Source: Rickettsia endosymbiont of Cantharis rufa (GTDB lineage Bacteria; Pseudomonadota; Alphaproteobacteria; Rickettsiales; Rickettsiaceae). From it: DNA of 64,000 bases. The position numbers were made by a program, and so were the translations under genes. The notes under the pieces are model-generated. The model worked only from the letters and a program-made list of their open reading frames with translations, ran no database searches and had not been told where the DNA came from. Below are positions 55,305 through 64,000 of the stretch, in pieces. The stretch is from assembly GCF_964026445.1 (NCBI RefSeq), contig NZ_OZ032150.1:1-64000 (forward strand), given 5' to 3'. Every line of letters starts with the position of its first letter. Within the stretch, counting starts at the first letter, position 1.

Positions 55305-55979
55305 TTACTTCAACACACAACTTTGCTTATTATATGCCAGCTTTTTACAAACTGTTTTAGCTTGACTAAGACTACCATAATTACCGGCTAAGATTAAATA
55401 GAAAAATTTGCCGTCGTCATATTTAACTTTTTTGGTTGTGATAACAACATTTTTAAGAATTTTTGGGAACTTCTTTCTTATTCTTTCTCCTTCCTTTATT
55501 GCTTCTGCTTCAGATTTTACCGAACCTAGTTGTACTTTATAACTTTCATTATTTTTACAATTTTTAGCATTACTAACCCTATCCTTACTTCCTTTTTCAA
55601 GCTTTATTATATTTAAATCCGTTTCATTTTTGGCGTTATTACTCGACTCTATTAATGCAATAAGTTTAGATATCTCATCAAAAGATTCATCACTTTGACT
55701 CTGGTTACGAGAGTCTATATTCATAGGTTTCTCAGGGTCAGGAAGAAATTTTACGGTTTTAATATTTGTATCTTTAGCAATAAGATTTTCATATATCGTA
55801 CTATGTACTGCTGCTATTTGGTTATTCTCTACTATAGACGGTTTTATTTTTGTAGGCAGCTCATCAGGATAAATAGTAATTACCGGCTTGCTATTCTGAT
55901 AATATTGATAAGCAAAATAAATACCAGATATACATACCAAGGATACTAGACATATTTTAACAAAAATATTATTGATCAT
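55305..55979 (-). CDS. SPOR-domain cell-division protein
   Basis: About 224 aa from [16 protein letters not shown]. One N-terminal membrane helix, a periplasmic low-complexity stretch, and a C-terminal SPOR domain ([20 protein letters not shown], then [20 protein letters not shown]) that binds denuded peptidoglycan at the septum. An in-frame extension to 56033 ([16 protein letters not shown]) is translated palindromic repeat and unlikely to be real. It lies downstream of argS. Confidence 0.85.
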   Translation of the reverse strand: MINNIFVKICLVSLVCISGIYFAYQYYQNSKPVITIYPDELPTKIKPSIVENNQIAAVHSTIYENLIAKDTNIKTVKFLPDPEKPMNIDSRNQSQSDESFDEISKLIALIESSNNAKNETDLNIIKLEKGSKDRVSNAKNCKNNESYKVQLGSVKSEAEAIKEGERIRKKFPKILKNVVITTKKVKYDDGKFFYLILAGNYGSLSQAKTVCKKLAYNKQSCVLK

Positions 55980-56002
55980 ATATAAAAATTCAGGTAATTC
56001 TA

Positions 56003-56111
56003 TGTCATTCCCGCGAAAGCAGGAATCCACCATAAAGCGAGATTTTAGATCTAAAAATTTGTTGTATTTATATCTTCTAATTAGTGGATTCCCACTTTCG
56101 CGGGAATGGCA
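56003..56111. repeat. Palindromic repeat upstream of the SPOR gene
   Basis: Arms TGTCATTCCCGCGAAAGCAG (56003) and, inverted, CACTTTCGCGGGAATGGCA (to 56111), 15 nt past the argS stop (reverse strand). Produces the spurious N-terminal [11 protein letters not shown] in the SPOR frame. Confidence 0.82.
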
Positions 56112-56125
56112 TAATCAGTATACAA

Positions 56126-57856
56126 TTACATTCTATTCATTGGTTCTACACCTATCACTTCAAGGCCACTAGCTATAACTTTTTGTATAGCTTTAGCAAG
56201 AGCAAGACGAGCGGTAGTTAATTCTTTATTGTCTTCAATTACAAATCTGTAATCGCTATTTTCTTTACCGAAATTCCATATAGCATGAAATTTTGAAGCT
56301 AAGTTTATTAAATAAAATGCGATGCGATGCGGTTCAAAATATTTTGCAGATGCTTCTAATGTTTTTGTCCAGCTAGCCAAAAGTTTTATGATCTCAATTT
56401 CTTCTTCTGATGATAATAAAGATAAATCATACTTGCCGGCTTCAAAGTCATTATAAGATTCCGGCATTAATTCCACGGCTTTTGATAAAATTGATATTGC
56501 TCTAACATGTCCATATTGTACATAGAAGATAGGATTTTCTCTTGATTGTTCCTTCACTTTTACTAAATCAAAATCAAGCGGTTTATCATTTTGCCTTGTT
56601 AACATGATAAATCTTATGATATCTTTCCCCACCTCATGATTTACATCTTGTACACTAGCAAAACTCCCAAGACGCTTTGACATTTTAACCGATACACCGT
56701 TTTCAACAAAATTGACCAATTGACAAATTTTAACGTCTACTTTAACCTGCTCCTTACCCAAAGCTCTGACAATTGCCTCAATTCTTTTAACATATCCGCT
56801 ATGATCGGCACCAAGTACGTAGATTAAATGATTAGCCCCTCTATCTATTTTATCCTTAGCATATGCAAGGTCGGAAGCAAAATACGACCAACTTCCATCA
56901 GCTTTTTCTATAGGACGATCTTGACTATCACCATAGTTGGTAGATTTAAACAATTTTTGAACTCTGTTATCCCATTCCTCGTGAACTTTACCTTTAGGAG
57001 CAGGTAACGTACCTTCATAAATTAGCCCCATACAGTCCAGTAATCTAACTGTTTTCTTTATTTCGCCTTTATCATGCAATGATTGTTCAGAGAAAAATAT
57101 ATCATGTTTAATACCTAAATCTGCCAAATCTTTTCTATTTAAATCAAGCATCTTTTCTACAGCAAAATTTTTGACTATTTTAAACCTTTCTGCTTCACCC
57201 ATCGTTAATAATTTATTACCGTATTCTTTCGCTAAAATTTGTCCAACCGGAATTAAATATTCTCCCGGATATAAACCGACAGGGATAATAATTTTTTCGC
57301 CTAAAGCCTCTTTATAACGTAGTAATACCGTACTAACTAAATCATTTATTTGCGAGCCGGCATCATTAACATAATATTCTTTTGCAACAGTATAGCCTAC
57401 CTTTTGCAAAATTCTTGCTAGCACATCGCCATATACCGCACCCCTAGCATGCCCTATATGCATTGGACCCGTGGGATTTGCCGAAACATACTCGATATTA
57501 ATATTTTTATTCTTATCTATATCAATTTCAAAAAATTTTTCTTCGTGCTGTAGAATATTCTTAATTGCTATCTGCCAACTTTCGGCTTTTATAGTAAAAT
57601 TAATAAAACCAGGTCCCGCTATTTCTATACTTGCAATATAAGGTAATGTTATAAGTATTTCTTTAAACTTTAAAGCCACTTCCCTAGGAGAAGTATTTTC
57701 TTTAGAAGCAATGATCATTGCAATATTACTTGATAAATCTCCGTTAAAATTATCTTTTGGAGTTTCAATAGTAGCATTCTTTGCTATTTCTTGATTGTTA
57801 TATAATTGCTGACTTGCTGCAATTATATCTTGTTTTAATTGATTAAATATATTCAT
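56126..57856 (-). CDS. argS: Arginyl-tRNA synthetase
   Basis: 576 aa. Class I synthetase: HIGH motif in SANPTGPMHIGHARGAV, KMSK motif in ENGVSVKMSKRLG, N-terminal Add-1 domain and the C-terminal DALR domain ending LASGLEVIGVEPMNRM. Full length. A TIR element lies just upstream (57892-58035). Confidence 0.97.
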   Translation of the reverse strand: MNIFNQLKQDIIAASQQLYNNQEIAKNATIETPKDNFNGDLSSNIAMIIASKENTSPREVALKFKEILITLPYIASIEIAGPGFINFTIKAESWQIAIKNILQHEEKFFEIDIDKNKNINIEYVSANPTGPMHIGHARGAVYGDVLARILQKVGYTVAKEYYVNDAGSQINDLVSTVLLRYKEALGEKIIIPVGLYPGEYLIPVGQILAKEYGNKLLTMGEAERFKIVKNFAVEKMLDLNRKDLADLGIKHDIFFSEQSLHDKGEIKKTVRLLDCMGLIYEGTLPAPKGKVHEEWDNRVQKLFKSTNYGDSQDRPIEKADGSWSYFASDLAYAKDKIDRGANHLIYVLGADHSGYVKRIEAIVRALGKEQVKVDVKICQLVNFVENGVSVKMSKRLGSFASVQDVNHEVGKDIIRFIMLTRQNDKPLDFDLVKVKEQSRENPIFYVQYGHVRAISILSKAVELMPESYNDFEAGKYDLSLLSSEEEIEIIKLLASWTKTLEASAKYFEPHRIAFYLINLASKFHAIWNFGKENSDYRFVIEDNKELTTARLALAKAIQKVIASGLEVIGVEPMNRM

Positions 57857-57891
57857 GACTAAGTTTTAAATATTGTTAAAATTCAGAGAAT

Positions 57892-58035
57892 AGACCTCTT
57901 ACAAACGCTCGCTAATACGGAGGAATTTGTAGGAGACACGGAACGCAGTACCGCGGCGTACACTCTAGTACGTGAGGATGTAAGTACCGGTTCGACGCAC
58001 AAATTACCCTTAGAAGCAAGTTATGTAAGAAGTCG
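57892..58035. repeat. TIR element, copy d, overlapping the dgt 3' end
   Basis: Ends AGACCTCTTACA (57892) and, reversed, CGACTTCTTACA (to 58035). Core AATACGGAGGAATTTG, GCGTACACTCTAGTACGTGA and CAAATTACCCTTAGAAGCAAG, like copy b. The last eight or nine codons and stop of dgt lie inside its right end. Confidence 0.78.
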
Positions 58036-59167
58036 AGCAGAGCTGATTATATTCCTGAATGGCAAAACGGTCTGTCATACCTGCTATATAATCTGTTATA
58101 ATTCTAGCTTTACTATATGTTTCATTAGAGTCTATTAGCATCTTCCAATTAATCGGCAATAAATTAATATCATCCATATAAACCTTAAACAAACCTTGTA
58201 CAGTTTTAGTACATTTAAGACTGATTGCTGTAATTTTATTACTTCTATACACCCTCTCGTTCAAGAATTTTTTAATTTCTCTGATACGCTCATTAGTTTT
58301 TTCGGTAAAATCCACTACCTGATAATTCAAGTTACGTATCTCGTCTATGTCAGTAATTTTTTCTTTATTTAAATTTTCTTTTGTTTGCCATAATAAATCG
58401 GTAATCAATTCATGCATAAGCTTACGTACTACCTCATAAATCAGACATGAAGAGCTAATATTCTTAAACTTTGACTTGAGTTCAAAAACATGTTGATCAA
58501 TATATTTAAGCTCAGCAAGACTATTAAAATCGATAATTTTAGCACCAATACTATCTTCCAAATCATGCGAAATATAACTAATATCATCAGCAAGTGCTGC
58601 TATTTGAGCCTCTGCTGATGCATAAGTATCAAGTTCTAAATCATTTTGCTTATTATACTCTGCTATATATTCATTTATCTCGCCTAATATAGGCCCGTTA
58701 TGTTTTACGATTCCTTCTAAAACTTCCCATGTTAAATTGACTCCGTTATAAGCCACATATCTTTTTTCAAGTAATGTTAGTATCTTTAAAGATTGAGCAT
58801 TATGGGAAAAGCCGTTATATTCTTTCATACATTCATTTAAAGCTCTCTCGCCTGCATGACCGAAAGGCGTATGCCCAAGATCGTGAGCAAGTGCTATTGT
58901 TTCAGCTAAATCACTAGATAAATTTAAAGTATTGGCAACCGAACGTGCAACAGTTGAAACCTCTAAGGAGTGGGTTAATCTATTTCTATAATGATCTCCC
59001 TCGTGATTAATAAAAACCTGAGTTTTATATTGCAAACGCCTAAACGCATTAGTATGAATGATGCGATCACGATCACGTTCAAATTCATTCCTATAGGAGG
59101 TCGGAATTTCCCTGTATAATCTACCTCTGCTTTTCAGCGGATCGGAAGCATATGAAGCTAGCATCAT
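58010..59167 (-). CDS. dgt: Deoxyguanosine triphosphate triphosphohydrolase-like HD protein
   Basis: About 385 aa. HD-domain dNTP hydrolase: [22 protein letters not shown] and the metal-binding [15 protein letters not shown]. Likely the dGTPase type 2 that trims dNTP pools. The start is ATG 59164 or 59167 ([17 protein letters not shown]). The C-terminal residues STSYITCF come from the TIR element, replacing the native end. argS lies downstream on the same strand. Confidence 0.92.
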   Translation of the reverse strand: MMLASYASDPLKSRGRLYREIPTSYRNEFERDRDRIIHTNAFRRLQYKTQVFINHEGDHYRNRLTHSLEVSTVARSVANTLNLSSDLAETIALAHDLGHTPFGHAGERALNECMKEYNGFSHNAQSLKILTLLEKRYVAYNGVNLTWEVLEGIVKHNGPILGEINEYIAEYNKQNDLELDTYASAEAQIAALADDISYISHDLEDSIGAKIIDFNSLAELKYIDQHVFELKSKFKNISSSCLIYEVVRKLMHELITDLLWQTKENLNKEKITDIDEIRNLNYQVVDFTEKTNERIREIKKFLNERVYRSNKITAISLKCTKTVQGLFKVYMDDINLLPINWKMLIDSNETYSKARIITDYIAGMTDRFAIQEYNQLCSTSYITCF

Positions 59168-59187
59168 TATCCTTTATTTTGAAAGGC

Positions 59188-59332
59188 GTTGAGGTGTGGT
59201 TCTAACTTTTCGTCATTGCGAGGAAATTGCATAGCAATTGACGAAGCAATCTCAGGAGTTTGTTATTATTTCATAAGATTGCCACGCAGCCTACGGCTGC
59301 TCGCAATGACGGTTTGGTAGCTACACCACAAC
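59188..59332. repeat. Palindromic repeat with nested arms
   Basis: Outer ends GTTGAGGTGTGGTTCTAAC and, inverted, GTAGCTACACCACAAC; inner arms CGTCATTGCGAGG and GCTCGCAATGACGG. Between the divergent dgt and iron-sulfur carrier genes. Confidence 0.75.
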
Positions 59333-59395
59333 ACCGACTTGAAAAAATATTCATTATACTATATAATTTACAAGACTTTTACAAGGTAATTTTAA

Positions 59396-59728
59396 GTGAC
59401 GATAACAATTACGGATAGAGCTTTTCAGCGAACACGTGAGTTAATAGAGCTAGAAAAGGATAAGAATTTAGTACTGCGAGTTTCGGTTGATAGCGGTGGC
59501 TGCTCAGGTCTAATGTATAATTATGAATTAGTCCCAAAAGATAGTATAGAAAAAGATGACCACGTTGTTACTAAATATAATGCTACAATTATTATCGACC
59601 CTATTTCTCAAAAATTTATGCTGGATTGTACTCTAGATTTTATTGAAGAACTCGGCAGTTCATATTTCAACGTGAGTAATCCACAAGCTAAAGCAAAATG
59701 CGGCTGCGGTAATTCTTTCTCGGTATAG
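59396..59728 (+). CDS. erpA: A-type iron-sulfur carrier (ErpA/IscA-like)
   Basis: 110 aa, starts at GTG (GTGACGATAACA). HesB domain with the three cluster-binding Cys: SGGCSGLMYNY and CGCGNSFSV near the end. It passes Fe-S clusters to apoproteins. The family's ErpA and IscA members are hard to separate by eye; I prefer ErpA because it stands alone outside an isc operon. Confidence 0.85.
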   Translation: MTITITDRAFQRTRELIELEKDKNLVLRVSVDSGGCSGLMYNYELVPKDSIEKDDHVVTKYNATIIIDPISQKFMLDCTLDFIEELGSSYFNVSNPQAKAKCGCGNSFSV

Positions 59729-59768
59729 ATTATGGATATTGCGAGTGAGAATTGTTGCGCGGATCAAT

Positions 59769-60290
59769 TGTAATAGCTGAGATTCAATCTTACATTTAGT
59801 AAAATAAGATAAGTATTAAATAGAGGATTAGAGATGAATCTAAATCAAAAAATAATAAAGCCAAAAATAGGATTACTGGGATTAGCTAGGAGTCTTGGAA
59901 GTATATCGTCAGCGTGTAAAGCTATGGGATACAGCAGGGACAGTTATTATAGGTTCAAAGAGCTATATGAAACTGGGGGAGAAGAGGCGTTATATGAGAT
60001 TAGCCGGAAGAAGCCAATTATAGCAAATAGAGTTGATCCTGCGGTAGAGAGAGTAGTATTAGATATGGCGGTAGAATACCCAGCTTATGGTCAGATGCGA
60101 GTATCAAATGAGCTTAAAAAGACTGGTATTCTTGTATCACCTGGGGGGTTAGATCAATTTGGCTACGTAATGATTTAAATAATATCAATAAAAGACTTAA
60201 AGCATTAGAAGTAAAAATGGCTCAGGATGGTATTGTTCTTACCGAAGCTCAGTTACAAGTATTAGAGAAACGGCGTAGCGAGAAAAAAGG
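59769..60290 (+). pseudogene. IS481 element, 3' truncated
   Basis: Starts with the terminus TGTAATAGCTGAGATTC; the HTH ORF (114 aa, 59834-60178) is followed after the G6 frameshift by the first codons of the catalytic ORF (MAQDGIVLTEAQLQ to RRSEK). It then changes abruptly to GGGCTTTGTTAAATAAATAA at 60289, which resembles an IS5-type terminal repeat. The 86 bases to 60376 hold no gene. Confidence 0.82.
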
Positions 60291-60415
60291 GCTTTGTTAA
60301 ATAAATAAGATTTTGAATAGACTGTCCCTATCCCCAAAATACTAGCCTAGCACACAGGGATAGAAATAGGTTTACCTGTAGAAATCAAGATCTAATCCTA
60401 CAGACACTATAAAAA

Positions 60416-61117
60416 CTATATCTGAATGTCTGATAAGTTATGACTGTCAGATGAGTATTCAAGATATAAGATTTCGTTATTCTTTTCAACATCTAACTTT
60501 TTACTATCCATAAAAGCCTGCATAGGCGTTTTACCATAGCGATATTTACCGGAATGTGATCTTTCGTTATTGTAATGCTCTAACCAAATATCAAGATCTA
60601 GTTGTAGATCATCAAGATCAGTATAAATCTTTTTACGCATAGCTGTATCAAAGAATTCTTGTTTCATAGTTTTATTAAAGCGTTCACACATACCATTTGT
60701 TTGAGGAGAATATGCTTTAGTAGTAGTATACTCAATACCCTCAATGCTTAAGAACAATTCAAAAGCATGATACTCTATATTGCCCTTATATTTACCACCT
60801 CTATCAGTTAGAATACGAAGTACTGGTATTTGCTGACTCTCATACCACGGCAGTACTCTATCATTAAGCATGTCAGTAGCGGTAAGAGCTGTTTTATCAG
60901 TATATAATTTAGCATCTGTAACCCTAGTATAGCTATCAATAAATACCTGAGAATATACCTTGTCTATACCTTTAAAATTACCTACATAATATGTGTCTTG
61001 GCATCCTAGATAATCTGGATGCTGTGTATCTATTTCTCCATGAGCTTCTTTCTCGCTACGCCGTTTCTCTAATACTTGTAACTGAGCTTCGGTAAGAACA
61101 ATACCATCCTGAGCCAT
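60416..61117 (-). CDS. IS481 transposase, catalytic ORF
   Basis: 233 aa from the internal ATG. rve triad D in FIDSYTRV, D in LTDRGGKYKG, E in NGMCERFNKT. Reading through from the HTH ORF would require one extra G in the G6 run; in-frame fusion gives about 347 aa, a normal IS481 transposase length. Confidence 0.85.
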   Translation of the reverse strand: MAQDGIVLTEAQLQVLEKRRSEKEAHGEIDTQHPDYLGCQDTYYVGNFKGIDKVYSQVFIDSYTRVTDAKLYTDKTALTATDMLNDRVLPWYESQQIPVLRILTDRGGKYKGNIEYHAFELFLSIEGIEYTTTKAYSPQTNGMCERFNKTMKQEFFDTAMRKKIYTDLDDLQLDLDIWLEHYNNERSHSGKYRYGKTPMQAFMDSKKLDVEKNNEILYLEYSSDSHNLSDIQI

Positions 61118-61155
61118 TTTTACTTCTAATGCTTTAAGTCTTTTATTGATATTAT

Positions 61156-61500
61156 TTAAATCATTACGTAGCCAAATTGATCTAACCCCCCAGGTGATAC
61201 AAGAATACCAGTCTTTTTAAGCTCATTTGATACTCGCATCTGACCATAAGCTGGGTATTCTACCGCCATATCTAATACTGCTCTCTCTACCGCAGGATCA
61301 ACTCTATTTGCTATAATTGGCTTCTTCCGGCTAATCTCATATAACGCCTCTTCTCCTCCAGTTTCATATAGCTCTTTGAACATATAATAACTGTCCCTGC
61401 TGTATCCCATAGCTTTACACGCTGACGATATACTTCCAAGACTCCTAGCTAATCCCAGTAATCCTATTTTTGGCTTTATTATTTTTTGATTTAGATTCAT
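61156..61500 (-). CDS. IS481 transposase, HTH ORF
   Basis: 114 aa, [43 protein letters not shown] and a second winged unit [16 protein letters not shown]. Ends with the out-of-frame tail DQFGYVMI after the G6 run. ATG preceded by TAGAGGATTAGAA. Confidence 0.8.
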   Translation of the reverse strand: MNLNQKIIKPKIGLLGLARSLGSISSACKAMGYSRDSYYMFKELYETGGEEALYEISRKKPIIANRVDPAVERAVLDMAVEYPAYGQMRVSNELKKTGILVSPGGLDQFGYVMI

Positions 61501-61565
61501 TTCTAATCCTCTATTTAATACTTATCTTATTTTACTAAATGTAAGATTGAATCTCAGCTATTACA

Positions 61566-61872
61566 AATAGATCACGTTCTTGTGTTACTCTATCTAGTTC
61601 TTCTTCAATCTCCTTAATTCATCATACAGATGTTCTTCATATCTCATTACTTCCTTGAGTTTTGAATGTTTATTAACCCAATTATATAGACTATACTTCG
61701 TAATTCCTAGTTCTCTAGCTGCTTGAGCAAAAGGTTGCTTAGACTCAATAGCTAATCTAATCTCTGATTCTTTAAATTCAGCTGGATATATCTTTGGCTC
61801 TATATCCGGCATTTTTATCCCTACTGTTAATATCGTCTATTATTAACTTTCTGGAAAACTATAGCTGCATCA
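61566..61872 (-). pseudogene. IS3 element, copy 3, truncated
   Basis: Left end of the IS3 element reversed (ATAGCTGCATCA at 61861-61872) with its OrfA (72 aa, 61594-61812, A to E and T to A changes relative to copies 1 and 2) and the same premature stop. Sequence ends at the IS481 insertion inside the VTQERDL codons; OrfB is absent. Confidence 0.85.
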
Positions 61873-62072
61873 TCTTTACCCCAACTCACATTACCAATAA
61901 AATTATTATTTTGGATTTTAGCGACTATTTTCTCTAACTGCGGAAACGTTAAAAATAGCTTGCTAAAATCTAGATGAACAAATGAAGGGACATTCTGTTC
62001 TAGACACGCTATAATTGTTTGATAGTCACTTGCATTAACCGAATTTTTTAAAGAAAACACATTTGCTTTCAT
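61873..62072 (-). pseudogene. Gene fragment cut by IS3
   Basis: First 67 or so codons of an unrecognised gene: MKANVFSLKNSVNASDYQTI, then VPSFVHLDFSKLFLTFPQ, then IQNNNFIGNVSWGKD, after which the frame enters the IS3 end. The pattern of short hydrophobic units recalls LRR-type rickettsial proteins such as the one at 37195-38052, but similarity is weak. Confidence 0.5.
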
Positions 62073-62078
62073 AAGTAT

Positions 62079-62236
62079 ATACTACAAGTAAATGAAGAGT
62101 AGTATACGAAGACCAACTTGGAAAAGAGTAATCGGTCTGTAAACCGAGGACCGCAGCGTATAATAATACGTGAGGACCGGAGGACTTACAAAGACGACGC
62201 AGCCAATTTTTCAAATTGATCGAGCATACTTCATAA
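62079..62236. repeat. Second repeat family with the GCGTA/TACGTGAGG core
   Basis: From about 62079 (AGTATATACTAC) to GAGCATACTTCA at about 62230. Contains ACCGCAGCGTATAATAATAC, GTGAGGACC and GACGACGCAGCCAATTTTTC. The right half is also found at 7288-7335 next to IS3 copy 2. It produces the meaningless frame 62035-62292. The gap 62237-62399 has no gene. Confidence 0.65.
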
Positions 62237-62399
62237 AATTTTATTGGTTGTATAACATCAATCGAACTATGATTTTGTGTTTTCAACCACATTTTTATGA
62301 GATATGATAAATTAATAAGTTACTACTCTCAATTATTATTTTTATTCTGAATTTAAAATTAGATTATTTGAGATTATGAGTTTATAGGAAAATATAGAA

Positions 62400-62474
62400 T
62401 GGTGACCCCTACGGGACTCGAACCCGTGTTCCCACCGTGAAAGGGTGGTGTCCTAACCGCTAGACGAAGGGGCC
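62400..62474 (-). tRNA. tRNA-Glu (TTC)
   Basis: Reversed: acceptor GGCCCCT / AGGGGTC with A and encoded CCA, D arm TCTAGCGGTTAGGA, anticodon stem CCACC/GGTGG with loop CTTTCAC (anticodon TTC), T arm ACGGG TTCGAGT CCCGT. A clear cloverleaf. Confidence 0.97.
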
Positions 62475-62510
62475 TTAATTTTAAAATAGGCAAGTAGATG
62501 TATTAAAATC

Positions 62511-62542
62511 GTGTCATACCGTGGTTATGACCACGGCACGAC
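62511..62542. terminator. Hairpin after the autotransporter gene
   Basis: GTGTCATACCGTGGT ... ACCACGGCACGAC; inner CGTGGTTATGACCACG is perfect. Lies 50 nt past the sca stop on the − strand and before tRNA-Glu. Confidence 0.5.
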
Positions 62543-62594
62543 AGTAAGTTAGAAATTTTATACAACACCTTTGCGAATATTGCAAGTATAAAAA

Positions 62595-64000
62595 TTATAG
62601 GTTTACCTTAAGCTTAACACTACCTTGATGACTTCGATAATGTTTATTTAGATAATAATTATAATCCAAAGAAATGATAGTATTTTTGATACTGCCCATA
62701 ATACCTGTTCCTAAATTATAGGATGTTTTCGGTTGTTTCGGTATTGCATAATTTTGCTTAAATTCAGTATCAAATATTTTAACGACTCTATTTATTTTTT
62801 GGGTCTTTTCTTTAAAATTATGTTCTACCGCTCCTTGAAATGTTAGCCCTGAATTATTAAATTTTAAAGCATCTTTCAAAGGTACTTTAACTTTAGTGCC
62901 GACAATTCCAGACAATATGTTATTCTCTTTCATTGTAAGAGCTATTTCTTGTACGTTAATACCGGTTTCATTATATACCCCGTCTCGTGACTTACCGTAT
63001 CTTAAACCGATATTTGGAGTAATAACGAGATTATTTTTAACGAGATAATTATAATTCAGTAATGCTTCCGCATTATAACTATGATTACGATGCTTTATAT
63101 TACTTCTAATTTTATTATCGCCGTATGAATAAGTTGTCTTATCCTTAATAAAGTTTTTAGAAGCAGATACTAAAGCTTGTAGTGCAAAATCTTTCGGTAA
63201 TTCTTTTTGTCCGTAAATAGAAACTACATGGCTATCAATAATTTCTTTGTCATTATTTTTATTATTTTTAAACTTAAATACCGAATGAACATTACTGTAA
63301 GCTATACCTACAATATTATTGTCGATTTCAACATCAAACCCGATAGTAGCACCTTTATTAGCCCCTCTATAGCCGTTGATATTCTCTACTCGCCCATGGT
63401 TGTTGATACCATACATACCACGCACCCATAAGCCCCTTTTAATACGAACTTCTTCTTCATCACCGGCTCCTACTGCTACCATATTATTAGACATATTTAT
63501 AGATGCATCTAATCTACTACGAATCATATTGTTTACAATACTATTAACAACTTTCGCCTGATTCAAAGTAGGAGCGTTTTCTGAAATTTGCGTTTGCATT
63601 TCTTTATTTGCTTTCTGTTCAAGAGAAATAGCCTTATCAATTGCTGTTGTTTCAGGGTTACTCCCGTCAGAATCGGATAATTGCTCAATTGTCCCTTCTT
63701 CCTCTTCAAAGCCTGAATTATAACCTTCATCACCTTCCTCGTCTTTGCTACCGTCACCTAATGGTAATGCGCAATCATTACTTGATACAGGTAATAAAGG
63801 TAATTCTCTACTTACGTCTGTCACTTCTTTGTCTTCTGACTCTTCACCTTCGGTAGGTAAGGTAGATTCCGATTTGCCACTCGACGCTAAATCTTCAGGA
63901 TCTTTCTGAGTTCTGGATCCAAAGACATTAATAATTGATTCGGGAATTCCCGAACTCAATTTCTTAAGTGCTTCGTTTATTTCTTCAAGAGAAACATCAT
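62595..64000 (-). CDS. Sca-family autotransporter, C-terminal part (runs off window)
   Basis: The last 468 or so residues of a surface cell antigen. An acidic Ser/Glu-rich low-complexity linker ([20 protein letters not shown]) joins the unseen passenger to a 12-strand autotransporter beta domain: [48 protein letters not shown] and terminal [15 protein letters not shown]. The frame is open to base 64000 (KKLSSG is preceded by [13 protein letters not shown]), so the TTG at 63959 is not the start. Barrel details and the gene neighbourhood suggest sca2 or sca1; I cannot decide. Confidence 0.88.
   Translation of the reverse strand, partial: DVSLEEINEALKKLSSGIPESIINVFGSRTQKDPEDLASSGKSESTLPTEGEESEDKEVTDVSRELPLLPVSSNDCALPLGDGSKDEEGDEGYNSGFEEEEGTIEQLSDSDGSNPETTAIDKAISLEQKANKEMQTQISENAPTLNQAKVVNSIVNNMIRSRLDASINMSNNMVAVGAGDEEEVRIKRGLWVRGMYGINNHGRVENINGYRGANKGATIGFDVEIDNNIVGIAYSNVHSVFKFKNNKNNDKEIIDSHVVSIYGQKELPKDFALQALVSASKNFIKDKTTYSYGDNKIRSNIKHRNHSYNAEALLNYNYLVKNNLVITPNIGLRYGKSRDGVYNETGINVQEIALTMKENNILSGIVGTKVKVPLKDALKFNNSGLTFQGAVEHNFKEKTQKINRVVKIFDTEFKQNYAIPKQPKTSYNLGTGIMGSIKNTIISLDYNYYLNKHYRSHQGSVKLKVNL

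Larger units (their letters stand above)
60377..61565 (-). mobile_element. IS481-family element, full length (1189 bp)
   Basis: Ends TGTAGAAATCAAGATC (60377) and, reversed, TGTAATAGCTGAGATTC (61565) give imperfect 26-bp inverted repeats. Contains both transposase pieces on the − strand with only the G6 frameshift between them. It has inserted into a third IS3 copy on its right. Best reference copy of this element in the window. Confidence 0.9.

Noticed and set aside
62035-62292. 85-aa open frame on the − strand
   Set aside because: It is the translation of a dispersed repeat (62079-62236) and shows no domain; the opposite-phase fragment from 62072 is a better gene candidate.

Overview
This is an AT-rich stretch of a Rickettsia chromosome. 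The evidence is a plastidic-type ADP/ATP translocase (Tlc), an S-adenosylmethionine importer, a Sca-type autotransporter, the alphaproteobacterial regulators CtrA, CarD and TrcR, and many short palindromic repeats whose ends leak into genes. Unlike the compact typhus-group genomes it is loaded with insertion sequences (IS3, IS481, IS1, IS21, IS256 and a trace of an IS4-like transposase) and with repeat-protein genes (TPR, ankyrin, LRR). That points to an IS-rich tick or insect endosymbiont or an ancestral-group species; I cannot name the species.

Layout. 1-2.5 kb: end of heme synthesis (hemE, hemH, hemJ). 2.5-7.3 kb: an IS pile-up of two near-identical IS3 copies around IS481 fragments, a dead IS1 and an IS4-like remnant. 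7.4-14.3 kb: recF, a decayed methyltransferase, carD, a DsbA-like lipoprotein and the F0 part of ATP synthase. 14.3-20 kb: a TPR gene broken by IS21 and IS1 and abutted by IS481. 20-31.7 kb: a deformylase-like exported protein, tlc, glpT, ndk, then mnmG-rsmG-parA-parB, ettA, a TatB-like protein and kdsA. 31.9-39.6 kb: second IS21, IS256 remnant, ankyrin gene, IS1/IS481 pieces, LRR pseudogene, tRNA-Thr and another IS1. 39.7-50 kb: transporters (MFS, SAM), OmpW-like protein, pntB, trcR, queF, ctrA, secB, dcd and a porin. 50-53 kb: a decayed hypothetical gene, IS1 and a deleted IS481. 53-59.7 kb: parC, a SPOR protein, argS, dgt and an A-type Fe-S carrier. 59.8-64 kb: IS481/IS3 pile-up, tRNA-Glu and the C-terminal part of a Sca autotransporter running off the right edge.

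The chromosomal genes form a parasite's core set: import of host ATP, SAM and glycerol-3-phosphate, heme and queuosine steps, membrane energetics, chromosome partition and cell-cycle control. The unusual part is the repeat biology. One terminal-inverted-repeat element lies at or just past the 3' end of four unrelated genes and supplies the stop codon of three. Four IS1 copies share the same disabling lesions yet have spread, two with exact 9-bp target duplications. Every IS481 copy that keeps the site is broken at the same G6 run. Palindromic repeats supply candidate start codons or spurious N-termini for atpI, pntB and a SPOR protein. No CRISPR array, prophage, toxin-antitoxin pair or defence system was recognised.
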